Positions 8,217-19,073 of a stretch of DNA of 64,000 nucleotides are shown piece after piece. The stretch is from Calendula officinalis (taxonomy: Eukaryota; Streptophyta; Magnoliopsida; Asterales; Asteraceae): contig OY970832.1 of the NCBI GenBank assembly GCA_963853835.1, positions 34,132,063 through 34,196,062 of the forward strand. Direction: 5' to 3'. A program made the position numbers and the translations under genes. A model generated the notes under the pieces. The model was not told where the DNA came from, did not search any database, and was given only the letters and a program-made list of their open reading frames with translations. Position 1 is the stretch's first letter; each line of letters opens with the position of its first letter.

Positions 8217-10248
8217 TGTGACAACTCGATATTTCCGGTATGTAATCTCATTTCATTTCTAGAACTTTCCTTATTTAGAAAGTTTCTACTTTCAGACATT
8301 TCTATTTCTGGCATCCGTACACACAACAAACATACATATTTTTACACCATGCAATAGTGTTTGACTATTTTAGTCATCACAAACATATTACCTTTCTTAT
8401 GGTGACATATTTGAGCTAAAAACATTTCTTAAAATAGTAACTTTATTGGTTACGCATTTAACAAACTGAATTAATATAAACGTGACTCGAATTGAACGAT
8501 GGTTTAAACCCGACACCTAACCATGATCGACCACATTGTGGCCGGCCTACCCCTACTCGAGACCCCTTGATCGGCCGAACCACCAAGTGTGGTGAAGTCT
8601 ATCTCTTTTGATCACTCTTGACCTTATCCACCCATTTTGAAAAGAGTCCTTGTTGTAGTCAAATTCTTCCATCTAACCCTAATCCTTCCATATAAATACC
8701 TATGTTTACCCAACAATTAAACTCTATTTGCTTCTTGTTGAATTCGGCCAAGCCCTAACTCCCGGTCACCCCCTTTGTCCGTCCGATCGCAAGCAAACAA
8801 GCCAAACTCAAACCCTAGTTCGTCCGATCCAAGGTATCATTCGATTTCCCCATTGTTTTCCTTTAAGTTTTCTTCCTTGCTTGCTTATTTTTCGAACCCG
8901 AGACCATGGCTGAGAGCCATAAGATCTAGGTTAACCCTATAGCCGAAGCATGCATACCTTTATACGTATGCATGTGTGCATGCATTCGTTCGTTTGATTC
9001 GTTACTCACTAGAATTGTTGTTGAAACATTGTTTTGATGCTTCGAACCCTAGATCTAACCATGTTGTGCCTTAAACCCGAAATCTAGCCATTAGACTCGT
9101 GTCTAGTCCAATCTAGAACCAAAACCGTAGGGTTTAGGCCTAGCCGGCCAACCCTAGCCGAAACCTAACCCTAGAAATCTAACCCTAGTCTCTATTGACT
9201 TTCATTGACCTAGATTGACTAGATTTGACCATCTTGACCCGTATCTACTTCAAACCTCTAACCCTAATTCGGACCTAAACACTAGCCGTATACTAGTTGA
9301 CCTTTGTTGACCCGAAAGCATGTAAATCCTAGATCTAAAACCGTGTATAGCAAACCCTAATAAGAATGTTGACCTTTGTTGACTTTAGTTGACCAATGTG
9401 ATTAATTTTGACCCAAACCCGAACTCTTAATCGGGCCAAGGCCCGTACTTGGCCCAATTCGGTCCACCTTAGTCCATCGGGCCCAAACTTTAGTTGGCTG
9501 ATACTCATCCTCCCAACATTACTTGATCATTACATGGTTATCCAAGACATCTTTCGTGAGTGTATATCCATAAAAGAACGATAACATACTGGAGTTGAAG
9601 TGTTGATTGTGGACTTAGGGGTTGGTATATTAACCTAAGAGCCTTGCAAACTGTTGGGGATAACAGTCATTCGATGTCAAGCATAACAAACTTATTCAAC
9701 ACCTTTTCATAAACAAAAACTAGTAATGGTAGATCTTCTACAATTACATTTCATTTTCATAGTTATTTCTCATAACATATCAGTGTTGAACTTATACCTT
9801 TTCAGTCATAAAACTATTTTCATGACAATTATTTTGGGTAGCAAACACAATACTTTTACCATAAACAATAACCCTGTGGATTCACTCAACATTATTTGTT
9901 GACCCTTTTATATTTCTGTTTTTCATGTGATTTAGGTGCACAGTGAGACTGGAGGATATGAGCAAGTGGATTGTCGTGAGCCATGATTAAAACATTAAGT
10001 TTACGAACAATCATTTCATTTTCAAACAATTTCTATTTTAGGAAACTTATATTTTTGGAAACTTTCTATTTTTAGAAAGTAAAACTATTTAAGTTTGTCC
10101 CAAAATAAATGTCAATTTCAAATTACAGCCAATCATATAAAATATAAGTGGGTAAATATGAGATTTTATTGGTGGATTGTACAATAATTGCATTTTCTTA
10201 AAATGCGTGCCGTTTGTCTACCGGACAATTATTTTGGGACAGAGGGAG
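8217..10248 (+). mobile_element. LTR shared by E1 (3' LTR) and E2 (5' LTR), 3' end replaced by a MITE
   Basis: Almost identical to 350-2381; I noticed single-base differences near 510 and 2373. The LTR body stops at about 10096, the MITE occupies 10097-10248, and at 10251 the sequence is already E2 leader. The canonical LTR end and the PBS are missing. E2 therefore cannot prime minus-strand synthesis from this junction. TATA is at 8691 and the donor-like GGTATC is at 8834. Confidence 0.85.
10097..10248 (+). mobile_element. Stowaway-like MITE remnant at the LTR/leader junction
   Basis: Second copy of the 2230-2381 MITE, with right terminus attttgggacagagggag then TA. One base of the terminus differs from the first copy (cggag versus agag). 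Same missing left terminus, so the deletion event is older than the tandem duplication. Confidence 0.72.
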
Positions 10249-10250
10249 TA

Positions 10251-10483
10251 GTGAATTACAAATCCTAATCTATAACTACAAAAGATTTTTGGACAAACAA
10301 AACTTTTTACAAAAAAAAAAAAAAACATTCATGGCAAGCTGAGTCTCATATCACGAAGTTTCATTATTCTTAGGTTAGAATAATTGCCCTAGTTAGTATT
10401 GCCTTAGAATAGAATTTGTATGTGTTACGTCAGAGAGCCCAAAATTTTATAATCTAATGGTTTTATACGTCATGCTGTGAAGA
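10251..10483 (+). other. E2 leader without a PBS
   Basis: Post-PBS leader sequence (gtgaattacaaatcc..., catggcaagctgagtctca) homologous to 18014-18241 of E3, starting directly after the MITE. It contains the 15-A run at 10312-10325 where the E0/E1 and E1/E2 LTR copies diverge. Confidence 0.65.
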
Positions 10484-10927
10484 ATGTCGTCAACGAGTGT
10501 TATTGATATTTTGTCCGACTCCGAGTACGACAGTGATCGAAGTACTGCTATGCCTGTAGTCCCAACACCAGTTGTCCCAGTGCCAGTAGTGGTACAACCT
10601 CCTGTTGTCCCATGGCATCCTCGCCCAAGAAGACGTCCTATTCCCATTATTCCAAATGGTCCCCCGACGCCAGCGCGTGGTCAGCGTCCTATTCTCTATC
10701 GTATTCGTGACGAGGGTATGATTTTCCTATGTTCGCCTACGAAGCCGCGACATGATCTAGCTCCAAGAACTCCACGACGTCAAGAACCAGTACCAGATAC
10801 TAAAGTGATATCAGAATCAGAACCTGAAGAAGAAGACTTTGAGCCTGAAGAAGAATCAGGATCAGAGGAAGAACCAGGAGAAGAGTCAGAGCCTGAGGAA
10901 GACTCTGAGCCAAAGGAAGATGATTAG
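10484..10927 (+). CDS. E2 accessory ORF1: SIM-like motif, Pro-rich, acidic tail
   Basis: Intact 147-residue ORF. The N-terminus MSSTSVIDILSDSEYDSD carries V-I-D-I followed by S-D-S-E, the hydrophobic-then-acidic pattern of a SUMO-interaction motif, with Ser residues in CK2-like acidic context. A Pro/Val-rich segment, a basic patch (HPRPRRRP), the conserved IPNGPPTPARGQRPILYRI block and a Glu/Ser-rich tail of about 40 residues (ESEPEEE, EPEEDSEPKEDD) follow. No catalytic motif, membrane segment or zinc finger is seen. It lies between leader and gag, and is intact while the gag downstream is ruined. I recognise no family. Possible roles (chromatin tethering, SUMO binding) are inference. Confidence 0.68.
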   Translation: MSSTSVIDILSDSEYDSDRSTAMPVVPTPVVPVPVVVQPPVVPWHPRPRRRPIPIIPNGPPTPARGQRPILYRIRDEGMIFLCSPTKPRHDLAPRTPRRQEPVPDTKVISESEPEEEDFEPEEESGSEEEPGEESEPEEDSEPKEDD

Positions 10928-11315
10928 TCATCAACATTCGTCTACATTTGATTTCTTATTATTCTATGTCTTTATGTTTAGCTATTTTAAAAAGTTAGTT
11001 TTTGAAATTAGTATTTTCTTTTACCTAGTATTGGCGGGATGTGCCATACTTTTCAAACTATTATCTATTTAGGAATGTGTTTAATAAAAGTGATATTTAG
11101 TACAAATCGACTATTTAAAAATTTTTATTTTCTATACGACTCTACTACTATAAATACGTCTATTTTTGATACGCCTATTACTACTACTACTACTACGTCT
11201 ATTGTATCTATATTCCTTGATTCTTTTAATTGTGTCCTTTTCTTTATAATCCCTATATAACATCCTTTCATGCAACTCTGTACTGACTTGTATTTCTTGT
11301 ATCAGCAATTCATCA

Positions 11316-12504
11316 ATGGCTCGAGGAGGAAATGCAGAAACTATCGAACAACTGGTGGAACGCCGAATCGCTGAAGCGATTACCCAACTTAACGCAGCAA
11401 GCGAAAATGACGGTGGTGCTGCTAACAATGGAAACAACAATGGTATAATATTCGACTCCACAAGAAAAATTTGTGTATTTTCCTTTCTTTTCCTTATTTG
11501 CCTAAACTTCGGATCAGAATTCTAATCATCAAGGTCAGTCGTTCAAGACCTTAACTTCTTGGCATACTTAAACCTATTCTGGATCCGAAGGAGCCATTGC
11601 TATCATCCACTGGATTGAGAAGGTGGAATCTATTTTCAGTATCATCCAATGTACCCATGAGAATATGGTGAAGTTTGCTGCTAGTACTTTGTCCAAGGAA
11701 GCGTTATCCTGGTGGAACTCCCAAGTGCATATCTTAGGTCGTGCTAATGCTGATGCTATGACTTGGACTGCGTTCAAAGATCAGTTAACTCAGAAGTTTT
11801 GCCCAAGGACAGATCTACCGAAAGTTGAAGTGGAACTATGGAATCTGTCCATGGTTTGATCTGACATCACTACCTAGACGACTAAGTTCCAAGAACTCGC
11901 TCATCTTGTCCCTCATATGGTTTCTTCTGAATTTAAGCGAATCGAGAAGTATCTTCAAGGTCTGCACGATCTCATTTGTACGCATGTCATTGCTTCTGAA
12001 CCAACGACTTTTGAAGATGCCGTGAACCGAGCGACAAGGTTAACTGATGATGTTATGAGAAGCGGATCTTTTAAAGACAAGCTAGTTGTGTCTAGCAAAT
12101 CCTCTGAAACCTCGAATAATGAAAATGGGAAGCGTTCCTACGACAACAAGCAACAACGTTACAAAGGAAACAAGTATCAGAAGACTAGGAGCTATGCTTC
12201 CTCCAACCAGAGTAACAACAAACAGTCTTATACTAATGCAAAGCCTTATGCTGGAAGCAAGCCGAAGTGCACCAAGTGTAATTGGCATCATAATGGTCAG
12301 TGTGAGAAGTGCTACAAGTGTGACCACTGGGGTCACAATTTCAGAAAATGTTCGTTTAACAATCCTCCCAAGAATCATGTGTGTTACGAGTGTGGTGATC
12401 CAAACCATTATCGTAATCATTGCCCTAAGCTTCAGAACAACAACAACAATCTGAACGCCAACAACAACGGCAATCGTAACAACAATCACAACAACAAACC
12501 ATTA
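11316..12504 (+). pseudogene. E2 gag remnant, truncated at the zinc knuckles
   Basis: Exon 1 (11316-11442, 127 bp) is open. The intron (11443-11512) is shortened to 70 bp, lacks the branch region seen in E1 and E3, and ends GG instead of AG. Exon 2 has in-frame stops (TAA near 11567, TGA near 11857, TAG near 11875). It keeps ALSWWNSQV and the knuckles CYKCDHWGHNFRKC and CYECGDPNHYRNHC. It then breaks inside the Asn-rich spacer at about 12500 and joins an LTR missing its first ten or so bases. All of protease and pol is deleted. Confidence 0.85.
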
Positions 12505-12862
12505 TCGATAATTCTGGTATGTAATCTGATTTCATTTCTAAACTTTCTTTATTTAAAAAGTTTCATTTCTAAACATTTCTATTTCTGGCATCCAAACATA
12601 CAACAAAAACATTTTATTTTCACCATGCATCAGTGTTTGACTATTTTATTCAACACAACATTTCATTTTAATTGTGATGACAGTCTTGAGCAAAAATATT
12701 TCTAAAAATATTAATTTCATATTTTATGCACAATAAACAAATTTAATGATACAAACGTGACTCAATTGAACTAAAACCAAAACCGACACCTTGACTCGTT
12801 ATTCAACCACCTTGTGGCTGGTTTTCCCCTCCCTTGCTCTTGACCCTCTCTCGGCCAAACAC

Positions 12863-12988
12863 CCACATGTGGTGTGATCTTATCTCCTCGATTTAAAACC
12901 TTATCATTATCCACTTATTTAAACCATTAATTGATTTAAAAGAGTTTGAACCCTACTCAAACTCTAACTCATAATCCACCTATAAATA
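12863..12988 (+). promoter_or_regulatory. E3 LTR promoter: CCACATGTGG palindrome and TATA box
   Basis: The palindrome at 12863-12872 contains CACATGTG, an E-box of the kind bound by plant bHLH factors. TATAAATA follows at 12981-12988. Both are repeated in the 3' LTR (near 24097 and 24214). A donor-like CGCAAG|GTAATC follows 130 bp later in both. Confidence 0.5.
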
Positions 12989-13356
12989 TCACACTCTAGA
13001 AACCCTAACACCCCTTTGTGTATTCGGCCAAGCATCTCCAAGAACCGAACCCTTGTTCGATCCTAAGCAACCCGCAAGCAACCCTACTCGTTTTTCTTCA
13101 ATCCCTATCGCAAGGTAATCCCGTTTTCCTTCGTTTTCATGTTGTTTCATTCGCATGCTTGTCCCACCCGAGACCTAGGCCAAAGGCCAAGAAGTCTCGG
13201 CCATCGAATTGACTAACCGATCCATGAGTCGTGCATGTGCATGGCTTTTCCATGCATGTATACGAATCATTAGTGTATTCGTTTATTCTCGCATATCGTT
13301 TTGTTTGATTGTTAGTTTGTATGACCTAAGCCTTAGATCTGCTATTTCGTGTATTG

Positions 13357-14060
13357 AAAAACCCTAGATCTAACCGAACCAATGCATGAAACAATAGATT
13401 TGTTGTGACTTGTGAAACCCTAGATAAACCCTGGCATGACATGATTTTGTGAAACCCTATTCGAGCAACCCAAACTGATCGGGTCTTGGCCATTCGGCCA
13501 ACCCATAACCTGAAACCCTAAGATCCGAACCTAAGGATGAAACCCTAGTTGACCGTTTGACCCTAGTTGACCGTTTGACCGGTGTTGAACCGTATCCAAG
13601 TGAAAACCGAGACCATAGATCAAAACTCTAACCCTAGCCGAAACCTATTAACCCTAGTTGACTTTTGTTGACTAGATTTGACCATAAATTGAACCACAAA
13701 TGAAACCGGGTCAAGGCTTGTGCTTGACCCAACCGTTGGACCCAAACCCGAATACCAAATCGGGCCAAGGCCCGTACTTGTCCCATTCGATCAAATCAAG
13801 CCCATCGGGCCAAACTTTAGTCGACCCATTAGTAACCAAACCCATTTGGGCCAAAGACCAAACTCGTGGCCCATTCCTTGCCCAAACTGAAGCCCAAGTG
13901 GCCCAATCGGCCCATGTGTCGTAGCTAAGCCCAATTTTCCTATCTTGGCGGGCTTTGGCCCAAGTGCCAGCCCATTAAGCTAATATTGTCCCATTAAGCC
14001 TAACCCAAGCCCATTTCATTTGAAGCCCATTTAGCAATTCTTTATGCCCATTAAGGCCCA
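13357..14060 (+). promoter_or_regulatory. Telobox cluster followed by site-II-like GCCCA cluster
   Basis: AAACCCTA (telobox) occurs five times between about 13357 and 13548. From about 13797 to 14060 there are thirteen GCCCA and one TGGGC, many as GGCCCA or AAGCCCA. In plant promoters of ribosomal and cell-cycle genes, teloboxes pair with site II (TGGGCC/T) elements. The GCCCA block lies in the triplicated unit and so appears again near 15240-15500 and 16680-16940. Position is downstream of the TATA box. Confidence 0.4.
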
Positions 14061-15106
14061 ATAACCCAAGTTCACTCGATGCCACACAACATAAAACATA
14101 ACGCAAATCATAGATCACAAACAATCATAAATTATATCGCCTGTGTTAGCTTAGTCTAATTAGAAACATTATAACGTTTAGGAAGCTAGGAGTCTGTGAA
14201 GGACTCCTCTGTCTTATCAAGTGCTAAGCTTTGCCTAGGTGAGTTCACAACCCTTTTTATTACTTTTTCTGTTTTATAAACTATCGGGGTCGAAAACATA
14301 AACTATGCTACTATTACTATGATTGTACTACAACTTTACATTTTCATTATCGCGTTGGCATGAAAACTGTTATTATACTGGACTAAGGTTACCACCAATC
14401 ATTAACTAGTGGATTTAGACCATGGATATGCAGATAGTACTATTGGCTGACACTAATCCTCCCAACATTATTTGATCACTACTTGGTAATCCAATACATC
14501 TTTCGGCAGTGTATATCCATAAAAGAACGATAACATACTGGAGTTGAAGTGTTGATTGTGGACTTAGGGGTTGGTATATTAACTCAATAGACTAGCTACC
14601 TGTTGGGGATAACAGTCAGGCGATGTCATACATAACAACTTATTCAACACATTTTTATAAATGAAACTGGTAATTATAGATCTTCTACAATTACATTTCA
14701 TTTTCACATTCCTTACTCATAACATGACAGTGTTGAACTTATACTTTTTCAGTCATAAAACTATTTTCATAACAATAATTATTTGTTGACCCTTTTACTT
14801 TATGTTTTTTAGGTGATTTAGGTGCACAATGAGACTGGAGGATATGAGCAAGTGGATTATCGTGAGCCATGAATAAAACATTAAGTTTACGAACAATCAT
14901 TTCATTTTCAAACAATTTCTATTTTAGGAAACTGCTAATTTTTTGGAAACTTTCTATTTTGAGAAAGTGAAACTATTTTCATTTGTTATTTGCGTGGTTG
15001 TTTGTTTACTTAATTTTTTTCTATGTTGTCATGAACGTTACACCTCCGTTCTTCCGCAAAACATTCTAAATGTAGTAAAACTCATTTTTTGTGGGGTGTG
15101 ACAAAT

Positions 15107-15118
15107 TGGTATCAGAGC
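15107..15118 (+). other. PBS copy 1 of 3
   Basis: TGGTATCAGAGC three bases after an LTR-type end (TGTGACA, 15097-15103). It lies in the first tandem unit, followed by about 50 bp of leader before LTR sequence resumes. Confidence 0.85.
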
Positions 15119-16549
15119 TTAAGTTATAGTGAATTACCAAGCCTAGTCTATAACTACAAAACTTTTGGACCCAACCGTTGGACCCAAACTCGAATACCAA
15201 ATCGGGCCAAGGCCCGTACTTGGCCCATTCGATCAAACCAAGCCCATCGGGCCAAACTTTAGTCGACCCATTAGTAACCAAACCCATTTGGGCCAAAGAC
15301 CAAACTCGTGGCCCATTCCTTGCCCAAACTGAAGCCCAAGTGGCCCAATCGGCCCATGTGTCGTAGCTAAGCCCAATTTTCCCATCTTGGCGGGCCTTGG
15401 CCCAAGTGCCAGCCCATTAAGCTAATCTTGTCCCATTAAGCCTAACCCAAGCCCATTTCATTTGAAGCCCATTTAGCAATTCATTTATGCCCATGAAGGC
15501 CCAATAACCCAAGTTCACTCGATGCCACACAACATAAAACATAACGCAAATCATAGATCACAAACAATCATAAATTATATCGCCTGTGTTAGCTTAGTCT
15601 AATTAGAAACATTATAACGTTTAGGAAGCTAGGAGTCTGTGAAGGACTCCTCTATCTTATCAAGTGCTAAGCTTTGCCTAGGTGAGTTCACAACCCTTTT
15701 TATTACTTTTTACTGTTTTATAAACTATCGGGGTCGAAAACATAAACTATGCTACTATTACTATGATTGTACTACAACTTTACATTTTCATTATCGCGTT
15801 GGCATGACAAACTGTTATTATACTGGACTAAGGTTACCACCAATCATTAACTAGTGGATCTTGACCATGGATATGCATGTAGTACTATTGGCTAACACTA
15901 ATCCTCCCAACATTATTTGATCACTACTTGGTAATCCAATACATCTTTCGGCAGTGTATATCCATAAAAGAACGATAACATACTAGAGTTGAAGTGTTGA
16001 TTGTGGACTTAGGGGTTGGTATATTAACTCAATAGACTAGCTACCTGTTGGGGATAACAGTCAGGCGATGTCATACATAACAACTTATTCAACACATTTT
16101 CATAAATGAAACTGGTAATTATAGATCTTCTACAATTACATTTCATTTTCACATTTCTTACTCATAACATGACAGTGTTGAACTTATACTTTTTCAGTCA
16201 TAAACTATTTTCATAATAATAATTATTTGTTGACCCTTTTACTTTATGTTTTTTAGGTGATTTAGGTGCACAGTGAGACTGGAGGATATGAGCAAGTGGA
16301 TTATCGTGAGCCATGAATAAAACATTAAGTTTACGAACAATCATATCATTTTCAAACAATTTCTATTTTAGGAAACTGCTAATTTTTTGGAAACTTTCTA
16401 TTTTGAGAAAGTGAAACTATTTTCATTTGTTATTTGCGTGGTTGTTTGTTTACTTAATTTTTTCTATGTTGTCATGAACGTTACACCTCCGTTCTTCCGC
16501 AAAACATTCTAAATGTAGTAAAACTCATTTTTTGTGGGGTGTGACAAAT

Positions 16550-16561
16550 TGGTATCAGAGC
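16550..16561 (+). other. PBS copy 2 of 3
   Basis: TGGTATCAGAGC after the LTR-type end at 16546, in the second tandem unit. Confidence 0.85.
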
Positions 16562-17991
16562 TTAAGTTATAGTGAATTACCAAGCCTAGTCTATAACTAC
16601 AAAACTTTTTGACCCAACCGTTGGACCGAAACCCGAATACCAAATCGGGCCAAGGCCCGTACTTGGCCCATTCGATCAAACCTAGCCCATCGGGCCAAAC
16701 TTTAGTCGACCCATTAGTAACCAAACCCATTTGGGCCAAAGACCAAACTCGTGGCCCATTCCTTGCCCAAACTGAAGCCCAAGTGGCCCAATCGGCCCAT
16801 GTGTCGTAGCTAAGCCCAATTTTCCCATCTTGGCGGGCCTTGGCCCAAGTGCCAGCCCATTAAGCCAATCTTGTCCCATTAAGCCTAACCCAAGCCCATT
16901 TCATTTGAAGCCCATTTAGCAATTCATTTATGCCCATGAAGGCCCAATAACCCAAGTTCACTCGATGCCACACAACATAAAACATAACGCAAATCATAGA
17001 TCACAAACAATTATAAATTATATCGCCTGTGTTAGCTTAGTCTAATTAGAAACATTATAACGTTTAGGAAGCTAGGAGTCTGTGAAGGACTCCTCTGTCT
17101 TATCAAGTGCTAAGATTTGCCTAGGTGAGTTCACAACCCTTTTTATTACTTTTTACTGTTTTATAAACTATCGGGGTCGAAAACATAAACTATGCTACTA
17201 TTACTATGATTGTACTACAACTTTACATTTTCATTATCGCGTTGGCATGACAAACTGTTATTAACTAGACTAAGGTTACCACCAATCATTAACTAGTGGA
17301 TCTTGACCATGGATATGCAGATAGTACTATTGGCTAACACTAATCCTCCCAACATTATTTGATCACTACTTGGTAATCCAATACATCTTTCGGCAGTGTA
17401 TATCCATAAAAGAACGATAACATACTGGAGTTGAAGTGTTGATTGTGGACTTAGGGGTTGGTATATTAACTCAATAGACTAGCTACCTGTTGGGGATAAC
17501 AGTCAGGCGATGTCATACATAACAACTTATTCAACACATTTTTATAAATGAAACTGGTAATTATAGATCTTCTACAATTACATTTCATTTTCACATTTCT
17601 TACTCATAACATGACAGTGTTGAACTTATACTTTTTCAGTCATAAAACTGTTTTCATAACAATAATTATTTGTTGACCCTTTTACTTTATGTTTTTTAGG
17701 TGATTTAGGTGCACAGTGAGACTGGAGGATATGAGCAAGTGGATTATCGTGAGCCATGAATAAAACATTAAGTTTACGAACAATCATTTCATTTTCAAAC
17801 AATTTCTATTTTAGGAAACTGCTATTTTTTTGGAAACTTTCTATTTTGAGAAAGTGAAACTATTTTCATTTGTTATTTGCGTGGTTGTTTGTTTACTTAA
17901 TTTTTCTATGTTGTCATGAACGTTACACCTCCGTTCTTCCGCAAAACATTCTAAATGTAGTAAAACTCATTTTTTGTGGGGTGTGACAAAT

Positions 17992-18003
17992 TGGTATCAG
18001 AGC
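17992..18003 (+). other. PBS copy 3 of 3, adjacent to E3 body
   Basis: TGGTATCAGAGC after the LTR end at 17988. It is the copy in normal position relative to the E3 internal region. Confidence 0.9.
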
Positions 18004-18241
18004 TTAAGTTATTGTGAATTACCAAGCCTAGTCTATAACTACAAAACTTTTTAGACAAAACAGAACTTTTACAAACCAAAAATGTTCATGGCATGATGAG
18101 TCTCAAATCCTGAAGTTTCAATGTTCTTAGATTAGAACAATTTCCCTAGTTAGTAATGCCTTAGAATAGAATTTGTATGTGTTACGTCAGAGAGCCTAAA
18201 ATCTTTATAATCTAATGGTTTTATACGTGGTGCTAAGCAGA

Positions 18242-18688
18242 ATGTCGTCAGCGAGTATTATTGATGTTTCGTCCGACTCTGAATACGACAGTGATCGAGG
18301 TACTGCTATGCCAGTAGTCCTAGTGCCAGTTGCCCAAGTGCTAGTCATGGTACAACCTCCTGTCGTCCCATGGCATCGTCGCCTAAGAAGACATCCTATT
18401 CCTATCATTCCTAATGGTCCTCCGACACCAGCGCGTGGTCAGCGCCCTATTCTCTTTCTTATTCATGAGGGTGGTATGCTTTTCCTATATTTGCCTGCAA
18501 AGCCGAAGCGCGATATAGTTCCAAGAACTCTACGACGTCAAGAACCAATGCCAGAACCTGAAGTGATATCAGAATCAGAGCCTGAAGAAGACTCTGAGCC
18601 TGAAGAAGACTCTGAGCCAGAAGAAGAGTCAGAACCAGGAGAAGAGTCAGAGCCTGAAGAAGACTCTGAGCCAGATGAAGATGATTAG
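18242..18688 (+). CDS. E3 accessory ORF1: SIM-like motif, Pro-rich, long acidic tail
   Basis: Intact 148-residue ORF, clearly homologous to the E2 one. Starts MSSASIIDVSSDSEYDSD (I-I-D-V core then Ser/Asp/Glu). It keeps PPVVPWH, a basic patch (RRLRRHP), IPNGPPTPARGQRPIL, and a C-terminal run of about 40 residues built from repeats of EPEEDS. The acidic repeats differ in number and order from E2, so they expand and contract while the N-terminal motif is held. Start chosen at ATG 18242, which aligns with E1 and E2. Function unknown. Confidence 0.68.
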   Translation: MSSASIIDVSSDSEYDSDRGTAMPVVLVPVAQVLVMVQPPVVPWHRRLRRHPIPIIPNGPPTPARGQRPILFLIHEGGMLFLYLPAKPKRDIVPRTLRRQEPMPEPEVISESEPEEDSEPEEDSEPEEESEPGEESEPEEDSEPDEDD

Positions 18689-19073
18689 TTGTCTACATTC
18701 GTCTATATATTTTTTTTCCTATTAGTATATGTCTTTATGTTTAGCTATTTTAAAAAGTTAGTTTTAAAATTAGTATTTTCTTTTACCAAGTATTGGCAGG
18801 ATGTACCATACTTTTCAAACTATTATCTATTAGGAATGTGTTTAATAAAAAGTGATATTTTAGTACAAATCTACTATTTCTAAAATTGTATTTTCTATAC
18901 GTCTCAACTACTACTATCATTACGTCTATCTATAATACACCTACTACTACTACTACTACGTCTATTGTATCTATATTCTTTAAATTCTTTTTATGTCTTT
19001 TCCCTAATTATCTCTCCATATCCTTTCTTAAATCTTTGTATTGAATCTTATATCTTGTATCAACAATTCATCA

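Larger units (their letters stand above)
12505..17988 (+). mobile_element. LTR between E2 and E3, expanded by an internal triplication
   Basis: Begins inside the LTR (tcgataattc...), so the TGTGACAAC start was lost at the junction with E2 gag. It ends TGTGACA at 17988. The body resembles the E3 3' LTR at 23725. It is about 5.5 kb long because the 3' portion plus PBS and leader occurs three times (13726-18052). It lacks the segment with gtagcaaacacaatac present at 1973 and 57627, a deletion shared by all three units. TATA is at 12981; the E-box palindrome CCACATGTGG is at 12863. Confidence 0.82.
13726..18052 (+). repeat. Three tandem 1.44-kb units: LTR 3' part + PBS + leader
   Basis: Units are 13726-15167, 15168-16610 and 16611-18052. 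Each starts gacccaaccgttgga inside the LTR, runs to the LTR end TGTGACA, through TGGTATCAGAGC and into the leader, ending ctacaaaactttt. The third unit alone continues into normal leader (ttagacaaaacag). Junctions share only a few bases (ttt.gac) between leader and LTR, so this looks like microhomology joining followed by unequal exchange. Units differ by scattered substitutions and 1-2 base indels. Confidence 0.9.

Noticed and set aside
13700..13924. Open frames rich in Pro, Ser and Gln over the GCCCA block (also 15178, 16609, 24941)
   Set aside because: Translation of a low-complexity GCCCA-rich LTR segment; length and start vary between copies.
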